Positions 57,818 to 64,000 of a DNA stretch of 64,000 bases are shown here, in pieces. The notes beneath the pieces are model-generated. The model was not told the origin of the DNA, searched no databases, and was given only the letters and a program-made list of their open reading frames with translations. Both the position numbers and the translations under genes were made by a program. Where the stretch lies: positions 1 through 64,000 of the forward strand of contig QHVM01000081.1 in the NCBI GenBank assembly GCA_003223555.1, given 5' to 3'. Origin of the DNA: Acidobacteriota bacterium. GTDB lineage: Bacteria > Acidobacteriota > Vicinamibacteria > Fen-336. Numbering within the stretch: position 1 is the first letter of the stretch; each line of letters begins with the position of its first letter.

Positions 57818-58617
57818 AAGGCGTCGAGCTGCCCGGCGCCGTGGTGGCCCTCACCGGCGCCTCGGCCGGGATCGGCCGGGCCGCGGCGCTGGCCTTCGCG
57901 CGGGAAGGATCGCGGCTCGGCCTGGCCGCGCGCCGTCTCGGCCGGCTGGAGGAAGTGGCGGCGGAGGTCCGGGCGCTCGGGGCGGACGCGCTCGCCATGG
58001 AGCTGGATGTCGCGGACGAGCGGGCGGTCGGCCGGTTCGTCGCGGCGGTGGTCGAGCGGTTCGGCCGGCTCGACGTGATCGTCAACAACGCCGGATCCGG
58101 CGTGCGCGGGAGCGTGGAAGAGACGCCGGTGGAGGATTTCCGGCGGCTCATGGAGGTGAACTACCTCGGCACCGTCCACGGCTGCCGAGCCGCGTTGCCG
58201 GTGATGCGGCGCCAGGGCCGCGGTGTCATCATCAACGTGTCTTCCATCGTAGGCCACCGCGCGCTGGCCGGCGGGGCGGCCTATGCGGCGACGAAGGCGG
58301 CCCAGATCAGCCTCACGGAATCGCTCCGGCTGGAGCTGCGCGGGACCGCCATCGCCGCCTGCTCGGTGCATCCGGTCAGCACCGAGACGGAGTTCGCGGA
58401 GGTGGCGGCGCGGGCCTCCGCGGGCCGGAAGGGAGGTCCGGTGGGTCCGATGCAGTCCGCCGATGCGGTCGCCCGCGCGATCGTGGCCTGCGCCCGCCGG
58501 CCGCGGGCCGAGGTGTATCCCTATCCCCTGGCTCGGAGCATTGTCTGGCTGAACGCGCTCTCCCCGCGGCTCGTCGACTGGCTCGCCTCCCGCGCCATTC
58601 CAACCAAGACCGGCTAG
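57814..58617 (+). CDS. short-chain dehydrogenase/reductase
   Basis: VVALTGASAGIGRAAALAFAREG...VNNAGSG...YAATKAA. Confidence 0.92.
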   Translation: MKGVELPGAVVALTGASAGIGRAAALAFAREGSRLGLAARRLGRLEEVAAEVRALGADALAMELDVADERAVGRFVAAVVERFGRLDVIVNNAGSGVRGSVEETPVEDFRRLMEVNYLGTVHGCRAALPVMRRQGRGVIINVSSIVGHRALAGGAAYAATKAAQISLTESLRLELRGTAIAACSVHPVSTETEFAEVAARASAGRKGGPVGPMQSADAVARAIVACARRPRAEVYPYPLARSIVWLNALSPRLVDWLASRAIPTKTG

Positions 58618-58639
58618 CGTTGATTCGTTGAGCCGGCCT

Positions 58640-58909
58640 CTAGCCCTTGGCTTCGGCGACCACCTGGAGCGATTCCCATTCCCCCATGAGCGCCTCGACC
58701 TCGCCCAGGAGCTGCTGGCGCTCGGCCACGGACCGGTCCGCGTTCGCGCGGTCCTCGTAGAAGCCCGGCGTGGCCATCAGGTGCTCGATGTCCTTGACCT
58801 CCTGCTCTTTTTCCGTGATGTGGCGCTCCAGCTCGGCCAGCCGCGCCCGGGCCTTCCGCGCCTCTCGCTCGCGGGCCTGCCGGTCGGGCGGCGCGCCGGC
58901 CGCGCGCAG
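58640..58909 (-). pseudogene. duplicated 3' fragment of the ABC-F gene
   Basis: Encodes the same C-terminal RLAELERHITEKEQEVKDIEHLMATPGFYEDRANADRSVAERQQLLGEVEALMGEWESLQVVAEAKG as 59039-59308. Confidence 0.85.
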
Positions 58910-59038
58910 AGGTGTATCCCTATCCCCTGGCTCGGAGCATTGTCTGGTTGAACGCGCTCTCCCCGCGGCTCGTCGACTGGCTCGCCTCCCGCGCCATTCC
59001 AACCAAGACCGGCTAGCGTTGATTCGTTGAGCCGGCCT

Positions 59039-61120
<2,082 letters not shown>

Positions 61121-61127
61121 GGGCCGA

Positions 61128-61367
61128 TCAGGTCTCCGGGAGCTTGAAGTAGTCGAAGCAGGCCTTCTGGAGCATCTCGCGGTGCTGGGGGTCGAGGAAG
61201 CTGAGCCGGTACTCGTTGATCACCTTCACCTCGACGCCTTCCCACTCCTTCCAGCACTCGCCGCAGATCGACCGTAGGATGCGCTCCCTGGCCGGGGCCG
61301 GGAAGCCGACGCGGTGGCCCGGGGGCGGCTCCGACTCGCGTGCGCACCGCGCGCAGGTGATCGCCAT
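61128..61367 (-). CDS. Fe(2+)-trafficking protein YggX-like
   Basis: ITCARCARESE...ICGECWKEWEGVEVKVINEYRLSFLDPQHREMLQKACFDYF. Confidence 0.85.
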   Translation of the reverse strand: MAITCARCARESEPPPGHRVGFPAPARERILRSICGECWKEWEGVEVKVINEYRLSFLDPQHREMLQKACFDYFKLPET

Positions 61368-61410
61368 CTCCCCTCCCCAAACCGTCAATTATAGGGCCGC
61401 CGCGCGCAAT

Positions 61411-62871
61411 TCAGAAGGCGAGCAGGAAATTCTGCAGGGGCGTGTACAAGACTCGTCTCTCCGGATCCCAGCGGCTGAGCTCGCGAGTCACGAATATGCA
61501 CGCGGGCGAGTGGAACTTGGCGCGGAAATGCTGGATGGCCACCGTGTCAGTGGCATCGATCTTCTTTCGGAACTTCACTTCGACCGGCAGGACTGCTCCA
61601 TCGAGGCGCTCGGCAACGAAGTCCACCTCGTGGATCCGCGTGCGGCGGTCAGCCGGCTTCTCGTAGTCCCGATAGAAGTGGACCTGCAGGTTGTGATCGC
61701 GGATGACGCCTTGAGCCATCGTCTCCACCAGGGGGCCGAGAACGGCGGGGTCCGACTCCCACAGGGACGGTGCTCCTCTGAAGATCGCGTTCCGGACCCC
61801 GAGATCGCTCACGGTGATCTTGGCCGGCACCCGAGCGGAGGCTTTCTTGGCCAGGGGATACCTGCGAAACTCTCGAATGAGGAGCGCATCAGCAAGATAG
61901 TGGAGATAGCGGCCAACGGTAGGCTGGTTCGTCGGCAGGCCCGCTACCGTCGCCGCTTCGGCCAGCTTCACCTGGGAAAGGATCTGGCCGGTCTGACGCG
62001 CGATGCTCAGATAGAGGTGACGGAGCAGGCCGGGGCTCTCGATCGGAAAGAGGTCCGGGATATCGGCGCCTAGCACGTTCTCGAACACGGTCTGGACGAG
62101 GTAATCGGCCCAGCGGTCGTCTTCCACCTCGCCACGGTGGAGACGCGGATAGCCTCCTCGGTTGTAGTACTTCTCGAGAGCGCGTCGGATGGCGAGCTTC
62201 TGCTGAGGCCGCAGTTGTTGAATCTTCGCGTCGGAGTCGACGAGGGCGCCGTCGAACACGTCCCTTAGACGAATCGCCGGCGGGAGAGCTGCGGCCAATT
62301 CCGGCTTCCAACACTCGAGCACTTCACGGAAGGAGAAGGCCGGCAGCTCGGTCGCGAAGACGCGCCCGGCCAGGCTCTCTCGACCGCCTCTGGCCACCAG
62401 CACGCTGGATGAGCCGGTCAGAAGCATGCGCAGAGGGAAGGTATCCCCGGCGTGCTTGATCTCTTCGTGCCATCTCCTCAGCTTGTGAATCTCGTCCAGG
62501 AAGACGAATGACCGATCGCCCTGCTCCAAGGGGCGCCGCCGGACCATCTTTGCGTACCAGCTCAGGATGCTTCGGAGAGCAGCGGGCTCCTCGCGAAGCA
62601 GCTCGAGGTCGAAACGGACGAAGAGCAGGTCGGAGGACGGGATTCCTTGCCGGATCAGATCCTGGATGATCTGCTGGATTCCCGTCGTCTTCCCGACCTG
62701 CCGGGGACCTCGGACGACCTCGATCAGTCCCTTGGGCCGCTGGAGCCGGCGGAGCAATTCGACCACCAAAGGTCGCCGGTAGGGGGGCGGCTCGGGCCGA
62801 ACCACCTTGGGATCGGCCCACCACGGGTTCAGGTCTCTCAGGACCTGTATCGCCTCGGCGGAAAGCGCCAT
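61411..62871 (-). CDS. AAA ATPase with DUF4143-type C-terminal domain
   Basis: VVRGPRQVGKTTGIQQII...FVFLDEIHKLRRW...LLTGSSSVL...EVDFVAERLDGAVLPVEVKFR. Confidence 0.9.
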   Translation of the reverse strand: MALSAEAIQVLRDLNPWWADPKVVRPEPPPYRRPLVVELLRRLQRPKGLIEVVRGPRQVGKTTGIQQIIQDLIRQGIPSSDLLFVRFDLELLREEPAALRSILSWYAKMVRRRPLEQGDRSFVFLDEIHKLRRWHEEIKHAGDTFPLRMLLTGSSSVLVARGGRESLAGRVFATELPAFSFREVLECWKPELAAALPPAIRLRDVFDGALVDSDAKIQQLRPQQKLAIRRALEKYYNRGGYPRLHRGEVEDDRWADYLVQTVFENVLGADIPDLFPIESPGLLRHLYLSIARQTGQILSQVKLAEAATVAGLPTNQPTVGRYLHYLADALLIREFRRYPLAKKASARVPAKITVSDLGVRNAIFRGAPSLWESDPAVLGPLVETMAQGVIRDHNLQVHFYRDYEKPADRRTRIHEVDFVAERLDGAVLPVEVKFRKKIDATDTVAIQHFRAKFHSPACIFVTRELSRWDPERRVLYTPLQNFLLAF

Positions 62872-62950
62872 GTGTCACAGATCATAAATGGAAATATAAC
62901 TTGTGACAAGGCCTCGCAAGTCGTGCTCGCGCGAGGGATAATGGCCGGCT

Positions 62951-64000
<1,050 letters not shown>

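Noticed and set aside
58640-59002. 120-aa minus-strand ORF as a real gene
   Set aside because: Chimeric product of the 399-bp tandem duplication joining SDR antisense sequence to the ABC-F C-terminus.

Overview
This is a 64 kb window of high-GC bacterial chromosome. Taxonomy was not determined; the coding style suggests a GC-rich soil or sediment lineage. It is densely coding on both strands, and many long antisense ORFs in the supplied track are GC artefacts. Recognisable content includes aroA/aroK, a GT39 glycosyltransferase, inositol monophosphatases, a class I tRNA-like gene, two cytochrome P450s within a roughly 16 kb specialised-metabolism-like island, a GH63-type glucosidase, a MarR/YceI pair, an APC permease, a large secreted metalloprotease, PBP1A, an RlmN-like radical SAM enzyme, a P1 peptidase, a DinB protein, a VKOR-like membrane protein, GspA/GspB, an ABC-F ATPase, a YggX-like protein, a DUF4143-type AAA protein and a DEAD-box helicase that runs off the end. 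The observation I rate highest is a VKOR-family ORF at about 53524-53976 (minus). Its second active-site cysteine (CPLC) is replaced by an in-frame TGA, a plausible coding continuation follows, and a GGUC-loop hairpin sits at bacterial SECIS distance, so it is a candidate CxxU selenoprotein. Other notable items are: an unusual gene island (P450s, lipocalin-like protein, patatin, transaminase, cyclic-nucleotide-binding-domain/acylating aldehyde dehydrogenase fusion, LPG-synthase-like acyltransferase, ABC exporter); a structured repeat family with compensatory stem changes that supplies stop codons to two genes; a class I tRNA with an apparent UAA anticodon and C33; a 399-bp tandem duplication across a convergent gene junction; and a nested palindrome that encodes the C-terminal tail of the RlmN-like protein. 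All calls come from reading the sequence by eye; no database searches were run.
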